From the NCBI GenBank assembly GCA_963989385.1, contig OZ022510.1:32989448-33053447 (forward strand): a stretch of 64,000 nt of DNA, given 5' to 3'. This document shows positions 41,940-53,270 of this stretch, piece after piece (the first letter of the stretch is position 1; each line of letters starts with the position of its first letter). Made by a program: the position numbers and the translations under genes. The notes beneath the pieces are model-generated. The model did no database searches. It had not been told where the DNA came from and saw only the letters and a program-made list of their open reading frames with translations. The DNA is from Ctena decussata (Eukaryota; Mollusca; Bivalvia; Lucinida; Lucinidae).

Positions 41940-42457
41940 TGTCACAGAGTGCACTTGCAATTAGATTTTCAGCAATTTTATTTCGGACTAAGAACTCTTT
42001 GCACTAGGTGTGTCTCAGAAAACCTGCGTAATTTCAAGTAGCCTAAATGGGTCGATGATTCATGACTGTAATTTGAACAAGCGCATGTACAATGTCCAAG
42101 AAATAGCGATTCAGGTATATGCCGTGAACTTATTTGGTAATAACACGTTAGGCATAGAGGTAGTATGAAATACGTAAGCAATATCACCATGGAAATTGCT
42201 CTTCAAACTTTATGATAATAAAGTGCATGACCTTTCATTATATAAAACAGAAGCGCATCGCGCTCGGGAGATTTGGGATTAGGATTTTGGCTTTTGATTG
42301 GGTTTAAGGTGTAACTAGGAAATAAAAAAAGAAGAACAATGAATTTGACTTATTATGAACCTGGGTAGTTAGTAGTTGCGGAAACAATAACTTTAATAAA
42401 CTTAGAAAACTATATGATCACTTGACTTATCATTAAAGATGGCTCGATAGTATGACA
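41940..42457 (+). repeat. Right LTR (518 bp)
   Basis: 517 of 518 bases equal the left LTR. Preceded by a purine tract at 41926-41937 and followed by the target duplication CAGGT. Confidence 0.9.
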
Positions 42458-42465
42458 CAGGTGAA

Positions 42466-42796
42466 CACAGGGTATAAACCAGTCCGCCAATTTTTGCTTT
42501 CTGCAGAGACTGTCCATCATATTTGGCTTCCGCCGAGACTGTCCGCGATCTCTTGCTTCCTGCTGAGACTTCTGTACATGATAAATGGCTTCCTGCAGAA
42601 ACTGTCCGCGTGATTCTGCTTTCTGCCGAGGCTCTCGACAGGAAGCAGTGTCACGAGGACAGTCTCGGCAGGAAGCCATTTGTCGAGGACAGTAGTCCCT
42701 GCAGGAAGCGAGATCGCGGACAGTCTCGGCGGAAGCCAAATATGGCGGACAGTCTTTGCAGGAAGCGAAAATTGGCGGACTGGTTTATACCCTGTG
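42466..42796. mobile_element. Foldback MITE with CACAGGGTATAAACC ends
   Basis: Ends CACAGGGTATAAACCAGTCC and GGACTGGTTTATACCCTGTG are perfect inverted repeats, flanked by GTGAA on both sides (42461-42465, 42797-42801), a 5-bp target duplication. The interior is built from the motif CTTCCTGCxGAGACTGTCC in both orientations, so it folds heavily. Relatives are at 49025-49470 and 49650-49850. Confidence 0.85.
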
Positions 42797-42801
42797 GTGA
42801 A

Positions 42802-42969
42802 GGAGAGACAACAAAATCCAACAGACTGATTGTCATATCAGCACCGCTTGGAACAGATCTATGACTGGGGCGTGTCCATTCGCATTGCTCTTTCGGGTGC
42901 CATTATAGACTCCGCGTAGTCCTCAGCATCCGTTCTCACGTCAGTATCACTTACTTTCCCACCTGGCAT
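42802..42969 (-). pseudogene. ORF1-like gene, 5' part interrupted by MITE and LTR element
   Basis: A minus-strand ATG at 42969-42967 opens MPGGKVSDTDVRTDAEDYAE, continuing IMAPERAMRMDTPQS, then a stop. A one-base shift resumes as RSVPSGADMTISLLDFVVSP up to the MITE. Removing the MITE and LTR insertions would bring this next to the coiled-coil fragment at 38871-38576. Its identity is unknown to me; a retroelement ORF1 is my guess. Confidence 0.4.
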
Positions 42970-43740
42970 TTTCGAACCAGGTGAGCAACAAAGTAGAGCG
43001 AATTACGCACTGCAACCAACAGTTTCCTGTAGTAAGTCATCGATCAAATCTTGTCCATATAAGGAGTTTTTATCGACAAAACACTGAATAAAGCGGTGAT
43101 ACAATGTACTACCGGTATTAATAGCTCACAGGTAGAGTTTGTAGACAAAGGATGAAAAGAAGAGAATCTGAATCATACTTTACAAAGTCTGAAATTCCAC
43201 AAAATTCCAACCATTATATCATTATCTGGCTACAGACCAATATAATATATATCCTCTGCAAAGGAAATCTGACCACCAGAGTAACATACAGATTCGATTG
43301 GAGCCAGGCTACACAGGTGCCATAAAAGTCCGATTTTCCTAAAAATTGACTTTAGTCACTAGAAACATTTTATTTTAAGAAAATGTCCTCCCAGGGGGTA
43401 TTTGATGATAACTGAGTGAAAATCTTCACGAAATACTCCCTCTTATCTAAGGCTCTGGTCCTCCGCACTTTAGCCACCACCAACCCCTAACAAGGGAAAC
43501 AACTCAACCTATCATGTCAACAGCAAAGCCACTGTGCCTTCTGGGGAGGGGGGGGGGGGGGGGGGGGGCACAGCCCCCCAGACCCCCACCCTCCCCATTA
43601 ATATTAACAGTTTTATTGGGCATTCGACAAAAAGATTTCAAGATGGCCATATTTGCAAAAATTGCCGACAAAATTTAAACACACCAGTATTATCACATAA
43701 AGCTCTTGATTGAAATCAGTCTGACATTAAATAGCTAACA
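42970..43740. other. Spacer with a short hairpin-MITE relative and a G-run
   Basis: No gene seen. 43395-43455 resembles the ends of the 663-865 MITE (GTATTTGATGATAA / AAATACTCCCTCTTATCT). G-run at 43547-43568. Confidence 0.45.
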
Positions 43741-43754
43741 TGGTCTCTCTGTGT

Positions 43755-43830
43755 GTGCAGCTATGGTTACGTACCGTTGAGCCACTTGGGTAACGTCGAT
43801 AAGAGAATTGAACTGAACTGAACTGAACTG
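43755..43830 (+). mobile_element. SINE 3' fragment with GAACT repeats
   Basis: GCAGCTATGGTTACGTACCG through GGGTAACGTCGATA to a (GAACT)n tail. The same fragment recurs at 45415-45487 with a GAACA tail. Confidence 0.55.
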
Positions 43831-43948
43831 TGTGTGAAGGGTAGCTGAGATGAGGGGACAGGTGGAAGGGTTGGGTGGTCATTAACTTTTTTGTCGCCAG
43901 TCTGGGAGGGTCGGAAAAATCTGGTGAGACTCCGTGTGTGTGCGGGGT

Positions 43949-43986
<38 letters not shown>
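43949..43986. repeat. Poly-G tract (38 G)
   Basis: 38 consecutive G. Its length may be inexact in the assembly. Confidence 0.9.
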
Positions 43987-43987
<1 letters not shown>

Positions 43988-44145
43988 CGGAAAATTTTGG
44001 TGGATGACATGAAAATGTGCCCGTCCCCCCACCTGATAATAAATGACTCGTCCCATAACAGTATTTCAGTCATATCAGGACGTTTGGTGGGCGATCATGA
44101 AGGGCTGTGTGCAATGGAACCCAGTTTACGATTGAAAAGATTCCC

Positions 44146-44222
44146 GTCTCAAGCGGGGCTCGAACCCTGGACCGCTAGATCGGCAGACCAGCGCTTAACC
44201 TACAGAGCTACCGGGATTCCTC
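44146..44222 (-). mobile_element. tRNA-like SINE head, minus strand
   Basis: On the minus strand it reads GGAATCCCGGTAGCTCTGTA, then AGCGCTGGTCTGCCGATC, then GTCCAGGGTTCGAGCCCCGC: A- and B-box-like segments at tRNA spacing. The acceptor stem does not close properly and the flank continues as repeat, so it is read as a SINE head and not a working tRNA. Confidence 0.5.
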
Positions 44223-44547
44223 GAACTATAAAGAGCTGTTAAGAAACGAAAAAGAGTCAGCAGGTCTTTTGGTTACTGTGACTCTTTATGGCTAGTATCG
44301 AAACAACTCTTTTGCCCTTGTATAGACATAGTTACCCAGTGGTATATTACCTTATAAGGAATAGATGGTCGAGTAGTTATAAATACTTGTACTGTGAGTG
44401 TCGGTAGGCAAGGTTTCTTATAGCATTTTCGAGCAGGGAAAGGTTCCGATCAGCGTGACATTATGTCGGTATTATGCGGCATACACCATGTATATTCTGC
44501 GCGAACAACACATGTGTATCCATCTGTTCGCATAGAACAGGGATTCT

Positions 44548-44790
44548 TGAGCCTAAGCCGCGACACGACAAAACAAACAAGGTGGTTGTGCGCTCAGCGC
44601 AGACTCTGATCAGCCTGGGCATTCGCCCAGTCTGATCAGACTCTTCACTCAGCGCTTAAAAGGTAGCTAAGGGTCTAAGCTACCTCCATGCGGACAGCAA
44701 AGACTGATCAGACTGGGCGGATGCCCAGGCTGATCTGAGTCTGCGATGGGCGCACAACCACTTGGTTGGTTTTCTCGTGTCGCGGCTCAA
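44548..44790. mobile_element. GACACGACAAAACC MITE, copy 2
   Basis: AGCCGCGACACGACAAAAC on the left, GTTTTCTCGTGTCGCGGCTC on the right. Inner segments 'GATCAGCCTGGGCATTCGCC' and 'CCCAGGCTGATCTGAGTC' also pair. Same family as 221-462. Confidence 0.8.
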
Positions 44791-45414
44791 CGTATCCTCT
44801 TTATTGACACCGTAAGGTAAAACCAATAACATATATAAATAACACATAGCCTCACTTACAATGTCACTGCTAAAATTAGTGCCCATATACTGAAGGGCGT
44901 TATTAACGCAACAGTTTTATAACGTGTTAAAGGAGATTTTAAAACGCATGTTAGGCCTATATTATCATGATGTTTAGTTTTGTGGAACTCAGCCCCGGAT
45001 CCAGGGGGTGGGCTTTGGGGCTTCAGCCCCGCCACTTGGGTCTGGTTAGATTGAAATTTATGTTGTGACACCTCATTAGAATCGCCTCGGCGATGCGATT
45101 CTTATGTGATATCACAACATATATTTCAAGGCAAAAAAAGACTATATAAAAAAATCTCATCAAATTTATCCTTTATTATGTCATTTTCAACCCCTCCCCC
45201 CCACCCCTCCCTTCCCAAATACATATCGACACCTCCCAGCCCCACCAGTATGTGGTGGTCTGGATCCGGGCCTGTTCACTGTAGAGAGCAAATTCTTTCC
45301 TTTAAGAGTAGACCCCATTTTACTTAATGGAGCCCATTTCTATGGGAGCAAATTCTTTCCTTTAATAGTAGACCACATGCTTTACAGATTTGTATTGGAC
45401 GGACACCCGGCGCC
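44791..45414. other. Spacer, no gene seen
   Basis: It contains a duplicated 'GGAGCAAATTCTTTCCTTTA' near 45288 and 45347. No open frame or RNA supported. Confidence 0.4.
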
Positions 45415-45519
45415 AGGTGTGTGCAACTATGGTTACGTACCGTTGAGCCACTTGGGTAACGTCGATACGAGAATTGAACAGAACAGAATACAGATTTGTC
45501 ACCCAGGGGAGCAAGCTGA

Positions 45520-46490
45520 AAAGCACGAAAGTAGGGCGGGTGATAATCTCCGGTATTCCCGGTATCCATGTCCCGGTATTCATGGGGGTACATGGGTTTG
45601 GCAGGGCATAGATTCAAAACTACTGCACAGAATTTCAAAAATTTGGTGTCATTTGAAAGGCAATACACCAATCTATAATATGAAATAAAATTTGGTTCAT
45701 ATTTATTTTAATTTCTTCTATTTGTTTGCAACTAAAGTCCCGGTATCCGGATTTTGTAGTCCCTGTATCCATGGGGTAGGCATGTTTAACTTCAAATAAT
45801 ATCCAAACTACGGGACAGAATTTAGCAAATTAAATGTCATATAAAAGATAATGTTTTAGCATAAACACTACATGTAAAATTTATAAATGTGACTTAGCTA
45901 TTTTGCAGAAATAATGTCTCAAAGTCCCGGTATCGGTACTTTTTGTCCCGGTATCCTTTTGGTAGTTATCATTTGCCTCATATAAAACATAAACTACCGA
46001 ACCGAATTTCAAAAGTTAAATATCAATGTACAGGCAATGTTTTTATCTTAATGAAACATTAGAATTTTTTAAGATATACCAGTTTAATTGGTAGCAATAA
46101 TGCTTCAAAGTCCCGGTATCCGCTCTTTTCATTCCCGGTATCCATTGGTATAATGTATGTGACGTGAAATAAGATCATAATTTCCGCGTTAAAATTAATT
46201 AAAATTGCATTAAGTGAAATATTTTTGTAATAAATAAAGGTTAAAATAGATTCAACGTGCCTCAGCAGTCGTATACCACCAACATCCTGATATTCGGATA
46301 ATGGTAAGGCACAGACCGACCGTGCTTGCAGCAGGTGCGGGATGGTGGTTGTTTAGATTTTTTTGTTCTCTCATCCATCCGGTCCATTCTTTTTCTGTCT
46401 CCCTCTGTTTAGGAGACGGTATGATATAGACTGAAAATTGTCTCAAAGAGCCGTTATATCCAAAACAATTTAACGACCTTAAGGATAGCA
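45520..46490 (+). repeat. Left arm of an 11.7-kb inverted repeat
   Basis: It contains four degenerate units with AAAGTCCCGGTATCCG / CCCGGTATCCATGGGG, then GTCGTATACCACCAACATCC and GCAGCAGGTGCGGGATGGTG. The whole series appears in reverse complement at 56285-57235, with several small differences. The arms are about 950 bp. Confidence 0.8.
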
Positions 46491-47480
46491 TACCCCCACC
46501 CCCTCAGCCAAATAACAAGTCCTAAAATTGTCGGACTGAAACAAAACTCTACCAGATTAGCGATTGCAAAAACACCCCAGTCATGCGAGTTAGGTTGTTG
46601 TTGCACTCTTGGAATTTTTATAGACAGATTTTTTATCTTTAATATATATTTGACATAGTTGTATTTGGACATTATTTTTTAATTCTTTGATACTTTCGCC
46701 ATATCAATGTGACTGTCTTTTTAATGTGTTTGCCTTTTCAATGTGTCTGTCCATGATACCAGCAGTACGCTGAAGATTAAAACTGTCACAAACCTACTGA
46801 TACTTCAAGCAATCTTGGATCCATGGGTCTGTATAATCGTTTTTAATAGATTTAAGATGGTATTACCAAAATTGAGTAGATGATAAAGAAGAAGAAAGCA
46901 TCGGTTTCCCATGTCTCTTCATATGTCTCTTCATGCTCGTTTCACGCCTCGTTAACCATCGGCGTGCGTCGCCATGCCTCATTACATGTATAATTGAGTA
47001 TTTCACAGTTTTACAACTCCATTTTAAGGCAGTGGAGAAAGAAAAATGAAGACAAATTTTGAATTAGGAAAAAAAAATAATACTAACAATTATTTTTATA
47101 TAATGTTTTGAAAATAGTCAACGTTTTCGGCATCATGTATTGATGCCGCAGTTGAATATGTTATGATACTCTTTATATATACTCTTTATTTCCTCTTTGT
47201 CAGAGATTACAAATACAATATATACTGAGGGAAATAAATTTAGCAACTTTTGACAAATCAGCGTATAATTCAGACTTATTTAAACAGTGGGAAATTGTAT
47301 TGTTTCCGCTGTGTTAGGTAACATTTTGGGTACCAGAAACCCAAAAATTAAGGTCGAAAGTTTATTTATAGAGCAGAAACGCGTCGCATTTGTACCCTAG
47401 GGTTTAATCCCAAAAATGCCGTAAATCTTTTATGCAACTCATTTTTTTCCAGGCGCTGTTTCATCTTCAATTCTTACACC
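46491..47480. other. Non-coding interior next to the left arm
   Basis: No gene. 47196-47225 (CTGAGGGAAATAAATTTAGC) is inverted at 54887-54912, so the inverted pairing extends inward in patches. Confidence 0.5.
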
Positions 47481-47578
47481 AGAGCCAATTTGCGGCGTTA
47501 CACTGGCGCTCACGTATTTGTACACCAAAAACGCGTTCGTACCGCGTTGCATGCGCGTGCTGCGTGCGTATCACCTAG

Positions 47579-48541
47579 AACCGCGCATCAGACGCGTCTA
47601 GACGGGGTCCATCGAATTACCCCAAACCACCCCAAAACACCCCAAACCACCCCAAACCCCCTGAAAACCACCCCAAACCACTTTTCTTAATTCTGTTTCA
47701 GGTTAAACTTGCTTCTAAACGTTTTGTTTATGCTTTAAATTATTTCAAAATTGGAAAATAAAAAAAAAATAAGTATTATCTTTTTATGCAGAAACAATGA
47801 TTTTCATATGGTTGATAATATGTTATATGTATATATGCGGTTTGTACGTATGTACATATGTAGACACTAAATATGCTTGGATGCCTGCATATATTGCAAC
47901 TTGGAATGGCCTTACAACCGAAGCTGTCTCTTCGGAGACGGTTGAGGGTTTAAGGCCAAAATTTAATATCCTATTGTAGGGCAGGGGTTAGGCATGGAAT
48001 GCCTGCCCCTGAGGACTTCTTGTAAATAGTTTTAACCTGCTGGTGACTTTGTCACAAATTCATTTTTTTTTTTTTTTTTTTTTTTTTTTTATTTATTTTT
48101 TTTGTGACAACTTATGCGCCACACCAGAACCTGTCATCATGGTCATGATTGACCGAGACAGTAAAGATAGAAAGAAAGAAAGAAATATGTTTGACAGCAC
48201 ATGCATGTTTACACGCACGTGTAAGTTTATGCATGTTATATACCAGTCAGATTCACGGAAGCACAGATACACAAATATAGCCTATGTATTGGTATTGACA
48301 ATTCTTCCCAAAAGCTGTCAATGTAAATCAATTATCATTAATTATAAATATTTTTAGCATAAGCAAACATTTATAGGGCAGTGTGAGCTCATGCAAAATA
48401 CCAAAATTTGGATTGGAGTGATCTGGTTTGGTGGTTTGGGGTGTTTTTATGGGCGGTTTGGGGTGGTTTGGGGTGTTTTGGGGTGGTTTGGGGTAATTCG
48501 ATGGACCGGTCTAGACGCGCCCTGACGCGTCTCAACGCGGG
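47579..48541. mobile_element. Foldback with CCCCAAACCACCCCAAA arms
   Basis: 47609-47655 (GGTCCATCGAATTACC, then repeated CCCCAAACCA) is perfectly inverted at 48466-48512 (GGTTTGGGGT repeats, then GGTAATTCGATGGACC). Outer parts with GACGCGTCTAGAC also pair. The loop holds a poly-T tract (48062-48111) and a GGCCTTACAACCGAAGC / TTAAGGCC hairpin (47909-47955). No credible coding sequence. Confidence 0.65.
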
Positions 48542-48561
48542 AGACGCAAACGATAATAACA

Positions 48562-49020
48562 TGAATATTCATGACTTGTTCAATACGCGTACAACCGCAG
48601 ATTGTACGTTGGCCTAATTAAAATAGTTTTAAGATAGCTTAAAACAATATAAGTTACTAAGTTAATTAAATATTGTCTCGGTCTCTCTACCGGGAATCTG
48701 ACCGAATCGATGCGCAGAAGACGGGAACCATAAAGTAGTCCCACATTATCTGGGTCAATTTTTACATAACAACTCGTAACGTCTCGATTTCTGAATTCAA
48801 TGGGACTCATTAACTACTATTTAGACTAACTCTATAATAGAACTTCTAGGCTTAGAAATTATACATAACTTCTATTTTTCTTAAATTCTAAGCCCAGCAA
48901 ACAAACAAACGAAAAAAAAAAAAGTCACAACTTGTCTGGGCCAGAACACACACGGTAACCCTCGCTAAGAATTAAACTGACCGGTGAAATTTAGACCCAG
49001 ACTATTATATTGAGTTAAAC
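48562..49020. other. Spacer, no gene seen
   Basis: Nothing recognisable apart from an A-run with AAAC repeats near 48897-48925. Confidence 0.45.
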
Positions 49021-49024
49021 AATA

Positions 49025-50022
49025 CCACAGGGTATAATCGATTCCTCTAATTTTCGCTTCCTGCAGAGACTTACATCATATTTGGCTTCCGCCGAGACTG
49101 TCCGCGAGTTCTTGCTTCCTGCCGAGACTTCTGTACATGATAAATGGCTTCCTGCAGAGACTGTCTGCATGATTCTGCTTCCTGTTGAGCCTCTTGGCAG
49201 GAAGCAGAGTCACGCGGACAGTCTCGGCAGGAAGCCAATTATCATGTACAGAAGTCTCTGCAGGAAGCAAGAACTCGTGGACAGTCTCGGCGGACTTCAC
49301 ATCATATTTGGCTTCCGCCGAGACTGTCCACGATCTCTTGCTTCCTGCAGAGACTTCTGTCCTCAAAAATTGGCTTCCTACCGAGACTGTCCAAGTGACT
49401 CTGCTTCCTGCCGAGATCCTCGGCAGGAAGCAGAATCACTCGGACAGTCTCTGCAGGAAGGTTGGTGGTATTCTTCAGGTACTCCAGTTTTCTCCACAAC
49501 CAAGGCCACAAATAAGCAATTATCCTTGCCTTTGAGACAATGTATAAACATTCGCAAGCCTGAATTTTCTATACCTTCGATAATCCTGTTTAGACTAGAG
49601 TTTTAATCCGAATCAAATCAGAATTTGCTTTGAATTAACTGTTAAATCTCTGCAGGAAGCAAGAACTCGCGAACAGTCTCGGCGGACTTCACATCATATT
49701 CGGCTTCCGCCGAGACTGTCCATGATCTCTTGCTTCCTGCAGAGACTTCTGTCCTCGAATTGGCTTCCTACCGAGACTTCCAAGTGACTCTGCTTCCTGC
49801 CGAGATCCTCGGCAGGAAGCAGAATCACTCGGACAGTCTCTGCAGGAAGGTTGGTGGTATTCTTCAGGTGCTCCAGTTTTCTCCAAATAAGCAATTATCC
49901 TTGCCTTTGAGACAATGTATAAACATTCGCATGCCTGAATTTTCTATACCTTCGATAATCCTGTTTAGACTAGAGTTTTAATGCGAATCAAATCAGAATT
50001 TGCTTTGAATTATTCGAATCTT
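49025..50022. repeat. CTTCCTGCxGAGACTG foldback sequence with a 392-bp tandem duplication
   Basis: 49025 begins CACAGGGTATAATCGATTCC, a diverged end of the 42466-42796 MITE, followed by many copies of its internal motif in both directions. A block is duplicated in tandem: CGGACTTCACATCATAT at 49291 and 49683 (392 bp apart), each followed by the same non-repeat segment (CTTTGAGACAATGTATAAAC). Open frames here are products of the 3n motif spacing. Confidence 0.75.
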
Positions 50023-50599
50023 ATTCGAATTAAAAACTAATTCGGAGTAATTAAACTGGAAACGCATGGCATGAGAGGCACACTTCAAGCCATAATGCAT
50101 CTTCCCCAAACTGCAGGCCTCCATCAGACTTCACTTTGCTAGTTCTGCAGGAACAAGCCCCCTGTCCTGGCTGGGCCCAGGGCAGGTCTAGGGGGGGGAA
50201 ATGGGGAGCAAATTCTTAGGTGGGGAGCAAATTCCCTTATTAACTAATGCAATGGGCAGTGGGGGATAAGAGATTGAGGGTGATCTGGAATGCAGTTGTC
50301 TCATGTTTTTTGTGACCCTCATGAGTAATTGAGACTGCCTGGGTTACATCATGAATTGCGACGGTTGGTCTCTGAGGGGGTAGCTTAATTCTGTTTGGAG
50401 GGAGGTAGGTGGGGTAAAAATTCCTTTTGGGACCTAGGACTGTAGCATTTGTTCTAAACCTTATCTTGGTTTAGTTGGTTCCAAAATATATTGCACATTT
50501 AAAGTTTTAGGGTCCTGTATTTTCATGGGAGTTTTTTTAGTGTTCTAATATTTTGGGAAATGGTGAATATTATTAGTCAACAACAGGACTGTAGCTAAT

Positions 50600-51735
50600 T
50601 TCTTATTGTCGATTGTTGGGAGGAGAGAGCAGTTTCTTTTTGCTGTTTCTAGGGAGCAAATGTGATGAACCTTATAATGGTTCAGTTGGTTTCCAGGTAA
50701 CTAAGCCTGGGTATGAGATTAAGGAGGTTGGATACACATTATTTTTTGGAGGGGAAATGGAGAATATTATTAATAGACACGGGGACAGTAGCTTATTTCT
50801 TATTGCGGGTTGTTCAAAAAGGACGGAGGTTTCTTTTGGCTGTTTCTAGGGAGCAAATGAGTTGAACCTTATAATGGTTTATTTAGTTTCCAGGTAACTA
50901 AGCCTGGGTATGAGATTAAGGAGGTTGGATACACATTATTTTTTGGAGGGGAAATGGAGAATATTATTAATAGACACGGGGACAGTAGCTTATTTCTTAT
51001 TGCGGGTTGTTCAAAAAGGACGGCGGTTTCTATTGGCTGTTTCTAGGGAGCAAATGAGTTGAACCTTATAATGGTTTATTTAGTTTCCAGGTAACTAAGC
51101 CTGGGTATGAGATTAAGGAGGTTGGATACACATTATTTTTTGGAGGGGAAATGGAGAATATTATTAATAGACACGGGGACAGTAGCTTATTTCTTATTGC
51201 GGGTTGTTCAAAAAGGAAGGCGGTTTCTTTTGGCTGTTTCTAGGGAGCAAATGAGTTGAACCTTATAATGGTTTATTTAGTTTCCAGGTAACTAAGCCTG
51301 GGTATGAGATTAAGGAGGTTGGATACACATTATTTTTTGGAGGGGAAATGGAGAATATTATTAATAGACACGGGGACAGTAGCTTATTTCTTATTGCAGG
51401 TTGTTCAAAAAGGACGGCAGTTTCTTTTGGCTGTTTCTAGGGAGCAAATGAGTTGAACCTTATAATGGCTTATTTAGTTTCCAGGTAACTAAGCCTGGGT
51501 GTGAGATTAAGGAGGTTGGATACACATTAATTTGGGGGGTGGGAAAGAAATGGAGAGTATTATTAATGGACCAGAGGACTATAGCTTATTTCTTATTGCA
51601 GATTGACGGGAAAAGAGGGCAGTTGCTTTTGGCTGTATCTAGGGAGCAAATGTGCTGAACCTTATTATGGTTCATTTAGTTTCCAGGTAACTTAGCCTGG
51701 GTGTGAGGTTAAGGAGGTTGGATACACATTAATTT
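50600..51735. repeat. 197-bp satellite, about six copies
   Basis: GGGAGCAAATG recurs at 50652, 50849, 51046, 51243 and 51440 (exactly 197 apart) and 51642. The middle four copies are almost identical. It lies directly downstream, in minus-strand sense, of the decayed non-LTR element at 53270-52110. Confidence 0.9.
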
Positions 51736-52109
51736 TAGCCTTTATTGTCAATAGACAAAAGTTATTTATACGACCGTAGGGAAAGTCAGATTGTAGTCGT
51801 ACAGATGGGTTCTGGGGCTTTTACTGGGTAATGGGAGTTTTTGTCATGAGCATTGCACTTAGTAGGGTATTAATGTGGATCCAGGGATTTTGGGAAATGG
51901 GTTTGGTAGGTGGTTAGCAACAGGGGCTCCAATTAGGGGGATTAGGGGGATTTTTTTCCCTATTGTATTGGAATCTATCTATATCCTGGCAATGATATTG
52001 GTTTTGTCTAGGTATTCAAAGACTGCCTTCTGTATTGTATTTGCATGTTTCTTTGGGGGAGACAAGAGCAGTCTCAGGTCTATTGTGTGATAGCCTAACT
52101 TGAATATGG

Positions 52110-53270
52110 TGGATTCTATGGTCTTGCCTTTGATTGTTATGGGGCCACACAGTCAAAGAAGATATGGTTGAGATCTTCTGCATCATTGCAGTGGGGGCAT
52201 AGGGCTGACTGGTTACTGTAGTGAAGGCAGCCCTGCCCGCAGTGTCCTAACCTTAGTCCGGAATAGGCTATGTCGAAACGTCTATTGAGACTATATACGT
52301 CACATTGAAGTTTAACCTTTGGTTTGACGAAATGGAAGGTGTGGCCCTTGTTGCTATTGGTCCATAGGGATTGCCATTTTTCGGTTACTGCTTCATTTAT
52401 TAAGGGATAAACGTCCAGTTTTGAGGGTTTGGTATGGTTATAAGTGCCGGTGGTCAATAATTGACAACTGCCTTTCTTGAATCAGCGGAAGGAGAAAAGA
52501 AGTATGTGGCCCAACCGGGTTCTCGAACCCAAGACCTTTGGCATGAGTCAGGTGCCCTATCGATTGCACTACGCAGCCCGGCACCTTCAGCTGTAGGAGT
52601 TTAATTCCACATTCAACTTCTAAAGCATTAATAGGGGCGGAGTGGTATGCCCTCGTAGCAATACGGAGAGCTAAGTTGTTTTGGATGAGGTCTTGAGCTT
52701 TGAGAGTAGATGTTTGGGTGCAGAGTTATAAGCTTGCGCACCATAATCGACTTTTACTGAGGATTAGGGCCTTATATAATGTCAATAGGATTTTTTTATC
52801 TGCTTCATAGGAGGTGCCTGAAACCATCCTCATGAGGTTTAGGTCATTATTATATTTTTCAATCAGATTTTTAATATGCTGACCCCATATGTTAGTTTGC
52901 TATCTAGGATCATGCCCAGAAGGTGATATGGTCACTAAATTCTATTTCTGTCCCAAAAAGGGAAAGTTTTTAAAGTGATTCAATATTAAGTCTTTTTTTA
53001 AGGGAAAATTATAGCCTTTGTCTTAATAGTGGGTATTTTGAAGCCCCAGAGCGTGGACCATATCTCGATTGTCTGGAGGGCTGACTGGAGTTTTACGAGA
53101 GCATGTTTGGGAGAGGAGTGGTAGGTCCAGATAGCACTGTCATCTGCAAACTGAGAAAGAGAGAGGTTTGCCCCCTCCCCCCCCCCCTCCCACAGGGCGT
53201 CATCAAGGGTATTTATTATTACAATGAATAGGATAGGGCTGAGGACACTGCCCTGGAGACAGCCGTTTCC
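52110..53270 (-). pseudogene. Decayed non-LTR retrotransposon ORF2, minus strand
   Basis: On the minus strand, near 53250-53130, GCLQGSVLSPILFIVIINTL and QFADDSAIW show RT palm motifs including the catalytic Asp pair. Thumb-like text with stops and shifts follows to about 52640. The C-terminal part 52457-52137 is open: RFDIAYSGLRLGHCGQGCLH and CPHCNDAEDLNHIFFDC, as in Jockey/I-type elements. A tRNA-like segment (52495-52582) sits between. Multiple stops show it is dead. Confidence 0.75.
52495..52582 (-). mobile_element. tRNA-like segment (SINE head or tRNA pseudogene), minus strand
   Basis: Minus-strand GCCGGGCTGCGTAGTGCAAT, ATAGGGCACCTGACTCATGC and TCTTGGGTTCGAGAACCCGG resemble D-, anticodon- and T-arm regions, with CAT at the anticodon place. 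Position inside a dead LINE and poor acceptor pairing argue against a working tRNA. Confidence 0.45.

Larger units (their letters stand above)
38872..42457. mobile_element. Young non-coding LTR retrotransposon
   Basis: Two 518-bp direct repeats (38872-39389 and 41940-42457) begin TGTCACAGAG and end AGTATGACA, as LTRs should, and differ at one base. The element is bordered by the 5-bp target duplication CAGGT (38867-38871 and 42458-42462). A purine tract AAGAAGGGAAGG precedes the right LTR. TGGTTGCCGTGACCTAGG near 39402 is a possible primer-binding site, although offset. The 2.55-kb interior has no gag, protease, RT or integrase coding, so it must use enzymes from another element (LARD/TRIM-like). 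Confidence 0.9.

Noticed and set aside
49076..49606. Open frames with 'SAETV..LLPAETS' repeats on both strands
   Set aside because: Produced by the foldback motif CTTCCTGCxGAGACTG; both strands and several frames are open, and no protein family fits.
52495..52582. Working tRNA gene with CAT anticodon
   Set aside because: The acceptor stem does not close and it lies inside repeat sequence; it is better read as a SINE head or pseudogene.
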